Assembly (NCBI GenBank): GCA_026260175.1
Contig: JAKCWW010000231.1
Coordinates: forward strand, 5,247 to 69,246
Length of the DNA stretch: 64,000 nucleotides
From: Reticulitermes lucifugus
Taxonomy: Eukaryota > Arthropoda > Insecta > Blattodea > Rhinotermitidae
Direction: 5' to 3'
Under the pieces are notes generated by a model, which was not told the origin of the DNA, did no database searches, and was given only the letters and a program-made list of their open reading frames with translations. The position numbers were made by a program, and so were the translations under genes. This document shows positions 46,273 to 57,084 of this stretch, piece after piece. Every line of letters begins with the position of its first letter. The first letter of the stretch is position 1.

Positions 46273-46546
46273 GGGTTCATTATATATTTTTTTCCTATGG
46301 CTCGACAGCCCTATATGGGCCTGGGCCTCCTCGTTTCGTCGANNNNNNNNNNNNNNNNNNNNNNNNNNNNNNNNNNNNNNNNNNNNNNNNNNNNNNNNNN
46401 NNNNNNNNNNNNNNNNNNNNNNNNNNNNNNNNNNNNNNNNNNNNNNNNNNNNNNNNNNNNNNNNNNNNNNNNNNCCTAGTAAGCGAGCGGCCGAAGACCC
46501 ACGCCTTAGACCGCACGGCCACTGGGATCGGCGGGTTTATTATATA
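46273..46546 (-). mobile_element. SINE family A with 14-bp duplication, interrupted by gap
   Basis: GGGTTCATTATATA (46273-46286) and GGGTTTATTATATA (46533-46546) are a 14-bp duplication with one mismatch. Minus strand: head GCCGATCCCAGTGGCCG and GCGGTCTAAGGCGTGG (46532 downward), a 132-bp N gap, then CGAAACGAGGAGGCC, GGGCCCATATAGGGC and an A7 tail (46287-46293). The real length is uncertain because of the gap. Confidence 0.9.
46343..46474. other. Assembly gap (132 N)
   Basis: Run of N inside the family-A SINE. All open frames crossing it are meaningless. Confidence 1.
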
Positions 46547-46564
46547 CCCTTCCGAATTTAGCAT

Positions 46565-46620
46565 CCATATACATATATATATATATATGTGTGTGTTTAT
46601 GTGTGTGTGTGTGTGTGTTA
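46565..46620. repeat. (TA)n(TG)n microsatellite
   Basis: AT dinucleotides pass into GT dinucleotides just outside the family-A duplication, on the 5' side of that SINE. Confidence 0.9.
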
Positions 46621-49600
46621 TTCGTAATTCTACGACGCGAAATTTTGGTACCAATTCAGTCTTTATAATGTGGGGAAGATTCTTAACTGGTATTGCATAA
46701 ATTCTTCCGGGGACGTATGTTGGTGACACTGGATTGTGAACGTTTCTGGAAATAAACTATGAAAATTTATACACAGTCCAGATGCACTTTTTATATTCTT
46801 TGGAAATGTAATGCAAATTTTGTTTCTCTGGTCTCATTGACACAAGGACCTGGATAAAGGTGTTGTATTTATGAGTTCATTATTTTGTCATTTTAATTTA
46901 TTGTGGCAATATGTATTGCTGGTAACTATGTGGCCGACCTTAATGTCTCTGCAGTCTTTACCATTTACGTTATAAAACTATGCACAGCATTAATTCTGCC
47001 GTCTTATCAAATAATATAAAACACAGGAAAGTATATTACGAAAAAAACAGTTCTCTTTTATAGCTGCTATTATTAAGATTACTTTCGGAACACAAATAAA
47101 AGTCTTTGTAAACTAAACTGTTAAGAATTTAGAGCACAATATTTAATATGTAGCACTAGCTATAAATTTACAAAAGTCTGCTTTTTGCCCAGAGAGTAGA
47201 ATTATGTTTCTGGTGATTCTAAGAGAAACCAGCGATTTTTGCTTAGGAAAAACAAATTATTGATCTTTGAATTTGAGGCTGAAAGTATTTTATGTGAGAC
47301 AAAAAATGAATTTTTAAATTTCATGTAGTTAAACTACAAACTTAACAGAGCAAGTTCTACTTCATTGTTCTACTACATTGTTATCTCTCGCAGAACAATT
47401 TCGTGTACCAATTACGTCACTTACTACATGTCCTCGTAAGAATTAGAAAGACTAGTTTCGTAGATTTACAATCTAAGCTACATGGAATGAATGTTTATTT
47501 CTGAACGATTCTTCATTCATGCACGTACCATTGTGAAAACCTTTTCAAAATAATCGGTAAATTGTCGTATTGCACTTTAGTTTGGTTGCTAATTTCAGTA
47601 TTCATGAATGAAATTAATTTAAAATTCGTCTGGCGTAGAGATCGTAGAGAATGTACCACCTTGAAAATCCCTCTATGGAAATTAAAGAATATTCGAGATA
47701 AAATAAACCCTTATATTATAAAATTATACGGGGAAAACAAAATTGTGATGAACTGAAAGACACAGCGGAAAATAGGGAATCTAAATAAAGCTATCAACTG
47801 ACAAAATGCACAGGATATTTTCCTCTGTCATGCAGATTAGACAACTTTATCTTCACGAAAACAGATTATTTTGTATTCGATCTTGACAGAGTTGTGATTG
47901 TTCATGAATATCAAATAAAGAATGACGAGACAGGGAGTTCACGTACGGAAATAATCCATCAATTCAGAGAGACATGGAAGACGACGGTGTGAATTTTTAA
48001 AGGATATTCTTTCTTCCCACTTTTCTCTGCTTTGCTGGGCACTACCCGACACTACTCTCTCTACTCGCGTAGTTGCATCCACTATTTTGACAATTATTTA
48101 ATGTCTGACGCAAGGTTAATTATCCACAACTTACCATTCCTTATCACATTTTCTTGTTGTCCACATTACATAATCCCTCAAATAAAGTAATGTAAAATAC
48201 TTGGAATTTAAAATCTAACGGCTTCCCAATTGGTGTCCTTTTTTCATGTATCTTGCCTACAATTTGCTTCTCGCCTTCTTCATTCATGCTGTGTATCTCT
48301 CCCATATCATCCTTCTTGATTTATTTATTAAATGGATGCTTCATTTGTCGGCCACTAGTGATTATAGAAGCTGCTGCAAGGAATCAGTTTGGTTGCTACC
48401 TTACAGTGTTCAAAGACAGTACTTTACAAGCCCTTCAGTCTCGTAAATTATGATATACTTCGGGCAAAGGCATTAGATACTTTCAAAAGACCGAAGGGAG
48501 TATTTTATGGGCATTTAATTCATTAATGGCTAGACAAGTGTTAAGAAAATTAAGACAATGTAAAAATTCAAATATGTATGTCACCGCAAAGCCTTGAAAA
48601 CCCTAAGCTACTTTGGCTTCACATCCCGGACATCAGAATGCCTGAGACTGCACAGCGAAGCTTGATTCTTGGTTTCCATTAATGTAGTACGTTAGAGCGG
48701 AGAAACAAACAATCAATCAGGCTTGGCATTTTGCCTCTCAGCGCGGCTAGTAAGTGCCTCACTGGGTCGTTAGTGCCGATCCCTCCTCGTTTGATTTGTG
48801 ACTCTGTTCGTTGCTGTGCACTTCCCTTTACCCGTCTGTTGCCCTCATTGGAAGTGATTAAGTCTTCATAAGGAGAAGCATTGTGACTGTAAGGTTATGT
48901 CGTTTAGTGACCTCATTAATAAAACAGAGCGGGTCGTGCACATGACTTGATCTAGATTCAAATTTCTGACTTCCACATAAGTATATAAACCATTTTTCTG
49001 TTCAAACGTAACATTTCATATTTTTGTTATAACAAATCAATGCTAAGACGTGCAAAAGCTCGAACCTGAGGTTGAGGCTCTCTTATTAAGCGCACGTTTA
49101 AACTGCAGCTTGTGTCATTTCCATATGGGATGTTTAAGATGCTTTTAATACAGGGAATGCAAACAACTTTGTGATTTATCATAAAATTAAAATTTACACT
49201 GTGATCGCCACAGTCCCTAGATAAAGGCGTGAACACCAGTCTAAAGTGTATGTAACCTAGCACTTTTCCAGCATCTCTTGTTTAAGCAGTTTCAGTGCCA
49301 TCCATAATTGATTTCAAAGATTTAAATATATATCATCCCGTGGTGAGACACATTGCCACTCTTACCTTATTCCATAGAGCAGACTCCTTCTTCAGCAGCC
49401 AAAAGTCACTTATCTGGTGAAGGATTTCTCCTTCTCTTACGGAAGCTAAAGTTTCACTGTAGGATTCACAAGAGCTGTCGTAGGACCAGCCACATGAACC
49501 CAGTTTACATCCACACTGAGGCCTGCTGTAACTCTTCATATCACTCTAGCTTTTACGGTGAGGAGTTGATAGCCTTCAGTCAAATTCACAGACTGATGAT

Positions 49601-51584
49601 TGCCCCTTGCCTGCTGCCTGCTACTGCCTGTCTAGCTTATTGGAGGTTATCCTTCTCTCACTTAACAAATAATAACACAATTTAAATATGTTCCAGCAGA
49701 CCGACTGTGGAGACCACAATAATCTGAGATGTGATACCGTGACTTTTGTCATAAACATATCGACTGTGCGAAGTAACCTGCCTTTTGACATCCTTATATA
49801 ACATGATAGCGATGTTTTTCTACCACAATACAAGGCAACACAGCTTAGTGTCATAATCTTCATAGTCATACGGTAAAAACCCCACATTTTTATATCTACC
49901 GGGATAGATAGGCCTATTATGATATATAGTATTGAATTCACTGCTGACCCATGTAGACATTACTCAATCACGTCTCTCGAGAAGGGATTATTTCTACCTT
50001 CTGACAAGGACAGAATCATAATTTCCAACATAGGTCCCTCGTAACATGCAATTTACACTGTTTCATCTCAAACGAAACTAATTCAGCATGTTCCACGTGG
50101 CGACATATCATGCAGGAGACACTTATCACGCTGTCACCACAGGGTGACGGCTGCCAGTGGGAATAGTCTGTTCTGTGCTCTGCGACAGAAGGTCAGGAGC
50201 ACAGATCAGCTACATATCTGGAGGTCCAGAGTCGAGATTGGCCCTTTCAATTGTTGCCACTGAAGTAGGTGCCTCACCACCCTTTCATCTGACGACGGAA
50301 ACATCCAGTTGCTGAAAAGTTTCAGTCCTTTGCAGAATATTAGAGGATGTAAACAGCCCAGAAACCAAATTATTATTTAGAGAGTATTCAAACTGACATT
50401 CGTAAATTGTAGGTTAAAACTGTTCTTTAAGTCGATTGACATGAAATAAAATATTGCATGTGTTTCTTTAACACTTTAAAGTCTAAGATTAACCTGCGGT
50501 GAACATCGATGTCAGTCTCTAACTGCGCAGTAAACACACTCCTTCTCGGTTACAGCAACCAGTCACTTAATATTGCATAGGGCTTGTCTGCGTTTGTTGT
50601 GAGATAAACAAAAAGACATTTAAGTACGCTCTTTTAGCAGAATGTAGAACTTTTGATTGTTAAACCTGGTGGTATGTAAAGTAACCTTTAGGCTACACAG
50701 ATTTAATACCTACAAATTTTGTATGAAATATCTTCCTGGGATTTATATTAAATGAAAAACAGTGACATTCAATGTGAGGCTAAAGTGGTTAATTTTGCAA
50801 CTCTGTATTTATTTTCGACTTAACGGGCGCTATGCATGTCAAGTAAATAAAGTTTAAGGCCAGTAGCACAAAGAAATAACAAAGAACACATTTGTAAGAG
50901 GGCGTAACATTTGCAATATAAAATCCCGCCACTATTTTACCCTTCATTTCGTTAAATTTCAAAAACAGTGTATACATCCGTGGTGCTGACCGTTTGCTTG
51001 TTGTCTACCCCTGCTATATCTCATTATCACACACTTCACTGTTGTCTCTTCTGAATTCTATCAGATACATTTCAAAGGCGGTGTCTTTGCCGAGTTCCTT
51101 TGTTGGAGATTAGCAGTGAAGCTTTGATCTTGGCAAGTGGAGTACACGGAACGTACTTCAAGCACAAAACACTCTCAGGGTGCTACACTCGACAACACAA
51201 GGCACTCTTTTCCATATAGCTAGCATATTCCACATACATGATGGCCGCGGTAAGGCCAATTGAAAATCCGAAACGTAGCGCTGTTTCCTGTCAATTATCA
51301 ATTAAGATGGCGTTCAGAAATGAACTTTTATCCAAATACTGTAATCTAGTTGTAGATTTGATCAGGAAATTTAAAATAATGATTGCGCAAATCATTATTT
51401 TACTTCTGCATATAATACAGGTTGCCTGACACTTATTAGTCTCTCGGTCTCAGCCTTACAATTTCACAAGTTCGTCATGCTGTTAACTTTTTAACATAAA
51501 GTAAAAGAAGCGTCTCTATCGATCACAGCCATATTTATTTCGAATATATTGTTCTTTAGCAGATTGAAAATTCTCCTTCCCCAT
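46621..51584. other. No gene recognised over about 5 kb
   Basis: AT-rich. Frames up to 110 codons at 49353-49685 (plus) and 49621-49941 (minus) overlap on opposite strands and show no domain. GC-richer patches at 48740-48850 and 50100-50300 could be eroded repeats. A 6-bp GTCACC/GGTGAC hairpin lies at about 50132-50147. Nothing firm was seen. Confidence 0.5.
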
Positions 51585-51845
51585 TCTTTATGAAAAACAG
51601 ATGTTCGTTGCCGTATTCACAAGAGCTTGCCATTGATCTTTATCTGAGTTCAGATGAAAGCAGTCTAAACCCTACCTACGTATTAATAATCCATACCTTC
51701 CCTTTACATCAGTATCTCCGAAGATATTCTGCACCTTCAAGTTTTAGACTAAAATGTTTGATGCCATTTCAGCATGTTCCGTGCTCTCTAACAGCTCAGT
51801 TTTCTTTATTACATAAACATAATTACAGCCTATATATGAAGCGTA
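51585..51845 (-). pseudogene. Antisense RTE-type LINE 3' end relic
   Basis: Read on the minus strand, the segment near 51680-51595 gives DCFHLNSDKDQWQALVNTAT followed by N and a stop a few codons later. This matches the invariant C-terminus of RTE-type LINEs (VDWIHLAQDRDQWRALVN..MNLRVP). Upstream minus-strand sequence to about 51840 is alignable in layout but eroded. The 120-codon plus-strand frame 51590-51952 is the antisense shadow of this relic and not a gene. Same family as the plus-strand relic at 8.4-9.1 kb. Confidence 0.75.
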
Positions 51846-51884
51846 AAAGTTGTGAAGATCCACAAAGTGTAAAGTTCACAATAG

Positions 51885-52118
51885 GACAAACCATGAAGGC
51901 CCAGAGGGGGAGTAGAGGTATAACTCTACTCTTTCTTGAACATCGGCGCTAGATGGGGGTGGGTGGTGAACGCCACGCCTCGGCCGCTTTACCTCCGGTA
52001 AGGAGACCTTTCTTCCATTCTACAGGGGGATCGGTGGGCCACAGGGCTGGTCTGCATGGGTGCGGAAAATCTCGCCCCAACAGGATTCGATTCCCGGACC
52101 GTCTTGTGAAGGTCTACA
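51885..52118 (-). mobile_element. SINE family B, nearly complete body
   Basis: Minus-strand order from about 52115: CGGTCCGGGAATCGAATCC (B box), TGGGGCGAGATTTTCCGCAC, CAGACCAGCCCTG, GAATGGAAGAAAGGTCTCC, GGTAAAGCGGCCG, CACCCACCCCCATCTAGCGC, AAGAAAGAGTAGAGTTATACC, TCTACTCCCCCTCTGGGCC and TTCATGG. This is the cleanest statement of the family-B consensus in the window. The A-box head appears to be lost. It abuts the antisense LINE relic at 51585-51845. Confidence 0.85.
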
Positions 52119-52199
52119 AGGAAGCTTACAAAGCCTCTAATTTAGTTAGTAACTGTTGGGTAACTGTCTACACTCACATTAAATTTTGTTACAAACTCC

Positions 52200-52540
52200 C
52201 GGTGAAATAACCTTATGCAACGGCTTTCTTGGTGAGGATGTGAACTTTGCCTGTACCTGTACAACCTACCATGAAATTGTCCCTCTCTTAGCGAACATCC
52301 GCCTCCCTGCAGTGACAGAACGTGTGGTATTGCTTGTAACTCCAACCTTGGATTGACAAGACATTGTATCTCCTCTGTTCGATAGACAGGAACTTCTCAT
52401 GCAGGACTGTTGGCAGGGCATAGACGACAGATCTCAGCACGATGACGTGTGTGAATTTGAGAACCATCAGTGCTTTGTATTCCAGGGGGATGGGCCGTAA
52501 TGTGGGCTCGTTAGGGGTACAGTAACACCAGCAACTTCTA
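52200..52540 (+). other. Possible transposon-derived coding remnant with Cys/His spacing
   Basis: At about 52309-52372 the plus strand reads CSDRTCGIACNSNLGLTRHC in one frame. It recalls a degenerate zinc-finger tail (C..C....LGL..H) found near the ends of some insect LINE proteins. No other conserved block is clear, and stops occur on both sides. Low confidence; it may be chance. Confidence 0.2.
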
Positions 52541-53065
52541 TTCTACACCTCACTACACGGTCCATAAAGTGCATTCCAGTGTCGCACATTCGTTCCCCTA
52601 AATACACAGTGAATGGATCGATGTATTCATCTGCGCTTAATTATACGGGTTTGTAATTAAAAATTCCCTCTTCAAGTTTTGTATAAATAGTCCAGTCAGC
52701 TTGTTTTGAAATGATTTAAAATCGTCTTTCAATAATATTTATAAATGTACGTATTTTCTCAACTTATTTTGCGTAAATATTTTCACCAAACTTAAGCTCA
52801 GAGCGGTTCTAAAAACATTCATAAGTGAAGATAAACAGAAACGTATGTACTCTGTACCTACGATTCGCATAAAATTGCGTATTTTAAGTAACTCTTTGCC
52901 TAGCTGCAGTGAACGTGGTGTAGCTACGAAATGCCCTGCGGGCTGATTACTTTTCTTGCTCCTACAACTTTCGTGTTTTCTGTTATAGCATTCCTTTATA
53001 TACTTACGTAAAAATTGTAACTGGAAATTCTAACGTAAATTTTTCTCACGTAATTAGTTTGATAA
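52541..53065. other. No feature recognised
   Basis: AT-rich sequence, short frames only. Confidence 0.55.
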
Positions 53066-53350
53066 GGAGCGGTGATAGTGCAGTCGGTACAGAGACTAGG
53101 CTACGAGTAGGTTGGTCTGGGATTCGAATCCCGGTAAGAGCGAGAGTCTTTCTCCTTTCCAGAGCAAACCCTATCGGCTCAGCGAGCCTCTTGCTCAATG
53201 GGAACGGCGGTTCTTCCCTGCCGATAAAACGGCCGGAGCTTGAAGTTGATTACTGTCGTCCATCTAGTGCAGAGTTTAAGAATAAGTAGAGCTTACCTAT
53301 AATCCCCTTATACGCCTTCTAAGCGTGGACATGGACAACTACCTTTGTAT
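53066..53350 (+). mobile_element. SINE family B with intact A and B boxes
   Basis: The head reads GGTGATAGTGCAGTCGGTAC (A box TAGTGCAGTCGG, about 53075-53086) and GGGATTCGAATCCCGG (B box, about 53118-53133), with the spacing of internal polymerase III promoters. The body follows the family order: AAGAGCGAGAG, CTCAATGGGAACGG, CTGCCGATAAAACGGCCGG, CATCTAGTGCAGAGTTTAAG, GTAGAGCTTACC, then CATGGACAACTACCTTTGTA as tail. It is the most complete family-B head in the window. No certain duplication. Confidence 0.85.
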
Positions 53351-53364
53351 AATTTAATAAACTA

Positions 53365-53401
53365 AATATATACATATACATGTGTGTGTGTGTGTGTGTG
53401 C
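53365..53401. repeat. (TA)n(TG)n microsatellite beside SINE tail
   Basis: Begins about 15 bp 3' of the family-B tail. Confidence 0.9.
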
Positions 53402-54059
53402 AACGTTTTCAACAGCGTAACGAAGATGATAATTAACTTATGATGACACTATTCTAGGATGTCATGACGTGTAGTTTGTTGCGTTGGTACCAAAGTTTAG
53501 GAGGAAGCAACTACCCCCCGTAAATTTTGGTACACAGTGCCGAACTTCACAGCATCCACCCCATACATCCCCCGGTCTTAAACTCGCAGCCATTAGAAGC
53601 TCAAACTTGAAACATTTCATTTAATCTGAGCAAACCTTTTGAGTGACCTTGGAAGGTGAATCTCGGCTAGGTCACAGATTATCCTGAGAGTATTTTCGTG
53701 GTTTTCCTTATTCCTCCAGGCAAACGCCAGTGTAATAACTCAAATTAGACCTCTTTTCACACTCTTTCAATTATTAAAAATTTTTTAGACATTTAAAATC
53801 CAAAAAATTCGGCTTAAGTAAATGTTACATATTGGTGTCTACAGACTTCTGCTGTTTGTTTAGTAAATATACAGAAGTATCGCTATTAAGGCTACTAGTT
53901 TTACTGAGGTGTGTTTGTCTGTTTTTATTTTATTACATACATACCACATCGAAAATTAATTTGAAATACATTTATAGACCATAGTAATATTTATACTTTT
54001 AAGCAAAAATTTTGTAACGCAAGGGAAAGTTGTCACTGTGAAGCTCCGCAAATTCTTAA
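53402..54059. other. No gene recognised
   Basis: AT-rich; no frames of note. Confidence 0.55.
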
Positions 54060-54255
54060 CCACGGCATTATGTGGAATAGACAGTTGCAATCTCCGGCTG
54101 TTTTATCCCCAGGGAAAGATTTCCTGGTCCCCTGATAAGCAGTGAATAGGAGGCTAGGTGAGCTCTAAAGCCGATCTGGACGTGTCAGGTAGAGGGGGAT
54201 TTTTTTTTGTCTGATGGTTCCATTGTCACTACAACGACTATGCTATCCGGGCTCT
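54060..54255 (-). mobile_element. Degraded SINE family B
   Basis: Minus strand: GCCCGGATAGCATAGTCGTT (A-box region), a T-rich inserted run, TTTCCCTGGGGATAAAACAG and CCGGAGATTGCAACTG, matching the family-B head and middle. The B box is lost and the 3' half is missing or eroded. Confidence 0.65.
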
Positions 54256-54637
54256 TTTATATTATGGGAAAATCAGTTTTCATAAAACTAAAAATTTTCT
54301 GTCCGAATCGTTTGTAAAATGTGAATTATAGTGGACCGATAAGAGTTTCTTCAGTGTGTACCGGAAGACCTTGAACAGAAAGTCAAGTACATAAATTAAA
54401 TTTCACCTCCATGTAGTTCCGTGGCTTAGACGGAATGACGGTTTACTTCCGTGCTTCTTTATCTCTTTATGGCGTGCCGTTGCTCAGTCACAAGGAAAAG
54501 TTTGCCTATACTTTCGTATAATACATGAATCTGAGTTTCTGTTGTTTGAGAACCATCTGTTTCTGTTAACTAATGTGTAAAATACTGATGACTGCAAACA
54601 GTACGGATGTCAATATGGCACTTTGCTGGATGTACAG

Positions 54638-54756
54638 GTGTTGCTGTTCCCAGAGGAGGGCTGGGCAAGAAGTGCTTCCTCCTCGTACTGGACGCTCACC
54701 CCTGCCTGGTGGAGTCGCAGCCGCTGCAAAGTTGTGGAAGTCGCTGGCACCAGAAG
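54638..54756 (+). CDS. Candidate internal protein-coding exon, function not recognised
   Basis: A sharply bounded GC-rich block of 119 bp in AT-rich DNA. It is preceded by TGTACAG (acceptor AG at 54636-54637) and ends CACCAGAAG followed by GTGAGT, a near-ideal 5' splice site at 54757. The third frame (codons from 54640) is open throughout, 39 codons, with 27 of 39 third positions G or C. It reads [20 protein letters not shown] and then ends SRWHQK. That would give a phase-2 acceptor and phase-0 donor. All three plus-strand frames stay open in the block, so the frame choice rests on composition. The upstream pyrimidine tract is weak. I do not recognise the protein; the hydrophobic KCFLLVLD stretch could be a beta strand. 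If real, the surrounding DNA is intron of a gene with other exons outside the window. Confidence 0.4.
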
Positions 54757-56826
54757 GTGAGTCCCATATCTACTGGATTTATTTTAAACGTAGGATACCG
54801 CGTGTGGCAGGCGTTCCGTAAGAGATTGTTTGCACAGTTTACACTCTCCTTTGTTTTGTGTACTTAAGCACCGGCCTAAATATAAATTAAAGTTTTGAAA
54901 CATTTCCAAACTTATAAATATATCTTAGGACATATGCATTGTCACATACACGTATGTTTGCAAGAAACTGTTAATGATCTTTACTTGTACCTCTTAGTTT
55001 TTCACTGAAAGTCGAATGTATGTCATCGCATTTGTACAGGGCTCTGACAGCCGTCAAAGAATGCCTGTGAGTTTACTTACAGTGATTGAAACTTTATGCC
55101 CGGTAAGAGGCAATAATTTTGTGGCGACTTATTGTACTGCGAATTACATAAATGTAATTGGCTTATTCAGTCCTTCATGCAGTATAGTTTACTATAAACT
55201 TCACGTTACACAGTACAGCACATTTCTGACTGTAATTAGCTAGCCTGCGAATGAAATTTATAGGTTACCTTACTCTCTTGCTACCTCGAACCCATTCAAA
55301 CATTTAGATCAGTTATATGCAAGGCTTTCAGCAGGGTATCTTACATATGACCGTCATTATTAAGGCTGCGGAGCCTTCGTAGCTAGGTTAAAATTTAAAA
55401 AAGAACTTCTGAGAATAATTTATAATGTTACTTTTACCTCAAGTATTTCAATATAGGAGATTAACAAGAATGTACTAACATATAATGTGCTTGGTGTGAC
55501 TGAGCCATTGAGTGTATGAGTGAAAGAGTGAGCGAGTGAGTGATTGTGCGAGTGAGTGAGTGACTGGGTTACAACCGGCTTTGCTATGATTACCGGGTTT
55601 CTAAGGTTGTCCAGCTACCTCATTTACAAAATAACTTTGAGACGTGACAACCAGATTTTATACGGATCCGGATTTGCTACGATAACAACAGAAGTTTGTT
55701 TGCGAGTGACGTCACAACAGTTTTTACTCTTTGTAAGCAATGTATGGTCACACCATCTTAGGGGAAATTAGATGACCAGCTGCATAAAATATAAGGTACT
55801 ATTGAATGAAATTTATCAGTTTTCAGAAGAAAAATTTTGTAAACCTCTCGCCATTGCCCATCTTATCCTACTTTACTGTTCTTCTTAATTATATTATTTC
55901 AAAAGCAAATTTATAAAGCTTCAATTGAGTTGTTATATACTACTCTTAATCTCTGTCTCTCTCTGTCTTTCTTAGGTCCAAATATTCTCCTCAGTACCTT
56001 GTCTTAATTAGAATAAAGATAAATATAAATCCTGCAGAATTATTTGCGCTCTCCTGGCATTACCCATCACTAACAAGTCGTACACTGTGTAGTCCTCTTC
56101 TTTATCCATTCGGATTGGTCGATTTAATGGCGCGGATGTAAAGTTCTAAATTTCTACCATTGTATCATATTTCCTGCGCCAAATTTTGATCGTGGCGTAT
56201 TGAAAATGTTGCACAATACATTCCCCCACCACACAGAATATACGATGTGGCCGATAATTCCACTAAATATGTCAACACCACTACCAGGCAGCAGCAATGC
56301 AGCGATTTTCTGTGGCTATAAGCAATTAAACTTGTGCTGGGTATTAATGTGTTACCTTGGTAACGATGCCATTAGCCATTCTAATGACTCAAAGCCTGCT
56401 TCACGCAGACTACGCTACTTTATCCGTATTTGTAGCTTAGATATGTATGGGTGATAACAACGAAATTCATGTAGCCAGATTATCTATGCTTGAGATAAAT
56501 TTCCTGGTAAATGTATACTGAATATTACTTCGTACTATCATCTGACGTTCATAAATATAACAATTTTATTGTATAAAAAATTGATTTTCAGTTATTCATA
56601 TTGGACAAATATTACAACATAGAGAACACGTTTTTCGCCTGTATTCTTTTACTTTTACGTACATCTATGGCTGCAAAGTTAATCAGGTTAACATAATACG
56701 ATCCGTAGAAAAATGGGCTTCAATTATCCTTTCCTTTTATTCAGTTGGTCTATGCTGTGTCAGCAATTTTTTTGCATAGAGCTTGTGGAACTTAAATGAG
56801 CCCTAGATTTTTAATTTATATTGTCT
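54757..56826. other. No gene seen; putative intron if the 54.6-kb exon is real
   Basis: AT-rich, with a (GAGT)n tract at 55508-55566. Frames of 71-84 codons (55556-55771, 56200-56454) are unrecognised. Confidence 0.5.
55508..55566. repeat. (GAGT)n degenerate microsatellite
   Basis: GAGTGTAT, GAGTGAAA, GAGTGAGC and GAGTGAGT words over about 58 bp. Confidence 0.85.
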
Positions 56827-57084
56827 ATGTATTTATGTCTGCCGATCCCAGTGGCCGTGCGGTCTAAGGCGTGGGTCTTCGGCCGCTCGCTTACTNNNNN
56901 NNNNNNNNNNNNNNNNNNNNNNNNNNNNNNNNNNNNNNNNNNNNNNNNNNNNNNNNNNNNNNNNNNNNNNNNCCTACCGACTGTGGTGTGTCTAAAAAGT
57001 GTGTGACCATGAAACCTCGACGAAACGAGGAGGCCTGGGCCCATATAAGGCTGTGGAGCCATACAAAAAAATGTATATATGTCT
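56827..57084 (+). mobile_element. SINE family A with 14-bp duplication, interrupted by gap
   Basis: ATGTATTTATGTCT (56827-56840) and ATGTATATATGTCT (57071-57084) are a 14-bp duplication with one mismatch. Between them: head GCCGATCCCAGTGGCCG with GCGGTCTAAGGCGTGG, GGCCGCTCGCTTACT, a 77-bp N gap, CCTACCGACTGTGGTGTG, GTGTGTGACCATGAAACC, GACGAAACGAGGAGGCC, GGGCCCATATAAGGC, and an A7 tail. This copy gives the most of the 3' body. Confidence 0.92.
56896..56972. other. Assembly gap (77 N)
   Basis: Run of N inside the family-A SINE, starting at the same place (after CTCGCTTACT) as the gap at 46.4 kb. Confidence 1.

Noticed and set aside
46178-46729. Open frames of 127-144 codons crossing N
   Set aside because: They are held open by the assembly gap and SINE sequence.
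51590-51952. 120-codon plus-strand open frame
   Set aside because: Antisense of an RTE LINE C-terminus and a SINE body.
53401-53450. AACGTTTTC...GAAGATGAT near the TG repeat as a hammerhead relic
   Set aside because: The motif parts are in the wrong order and orientation.
56841-56895. tRNA-Leu/Ser-like gene
   Set aside because: Only the 5' half resembles a tRNA; it is repeated three times as part of family A with target-site duplications.
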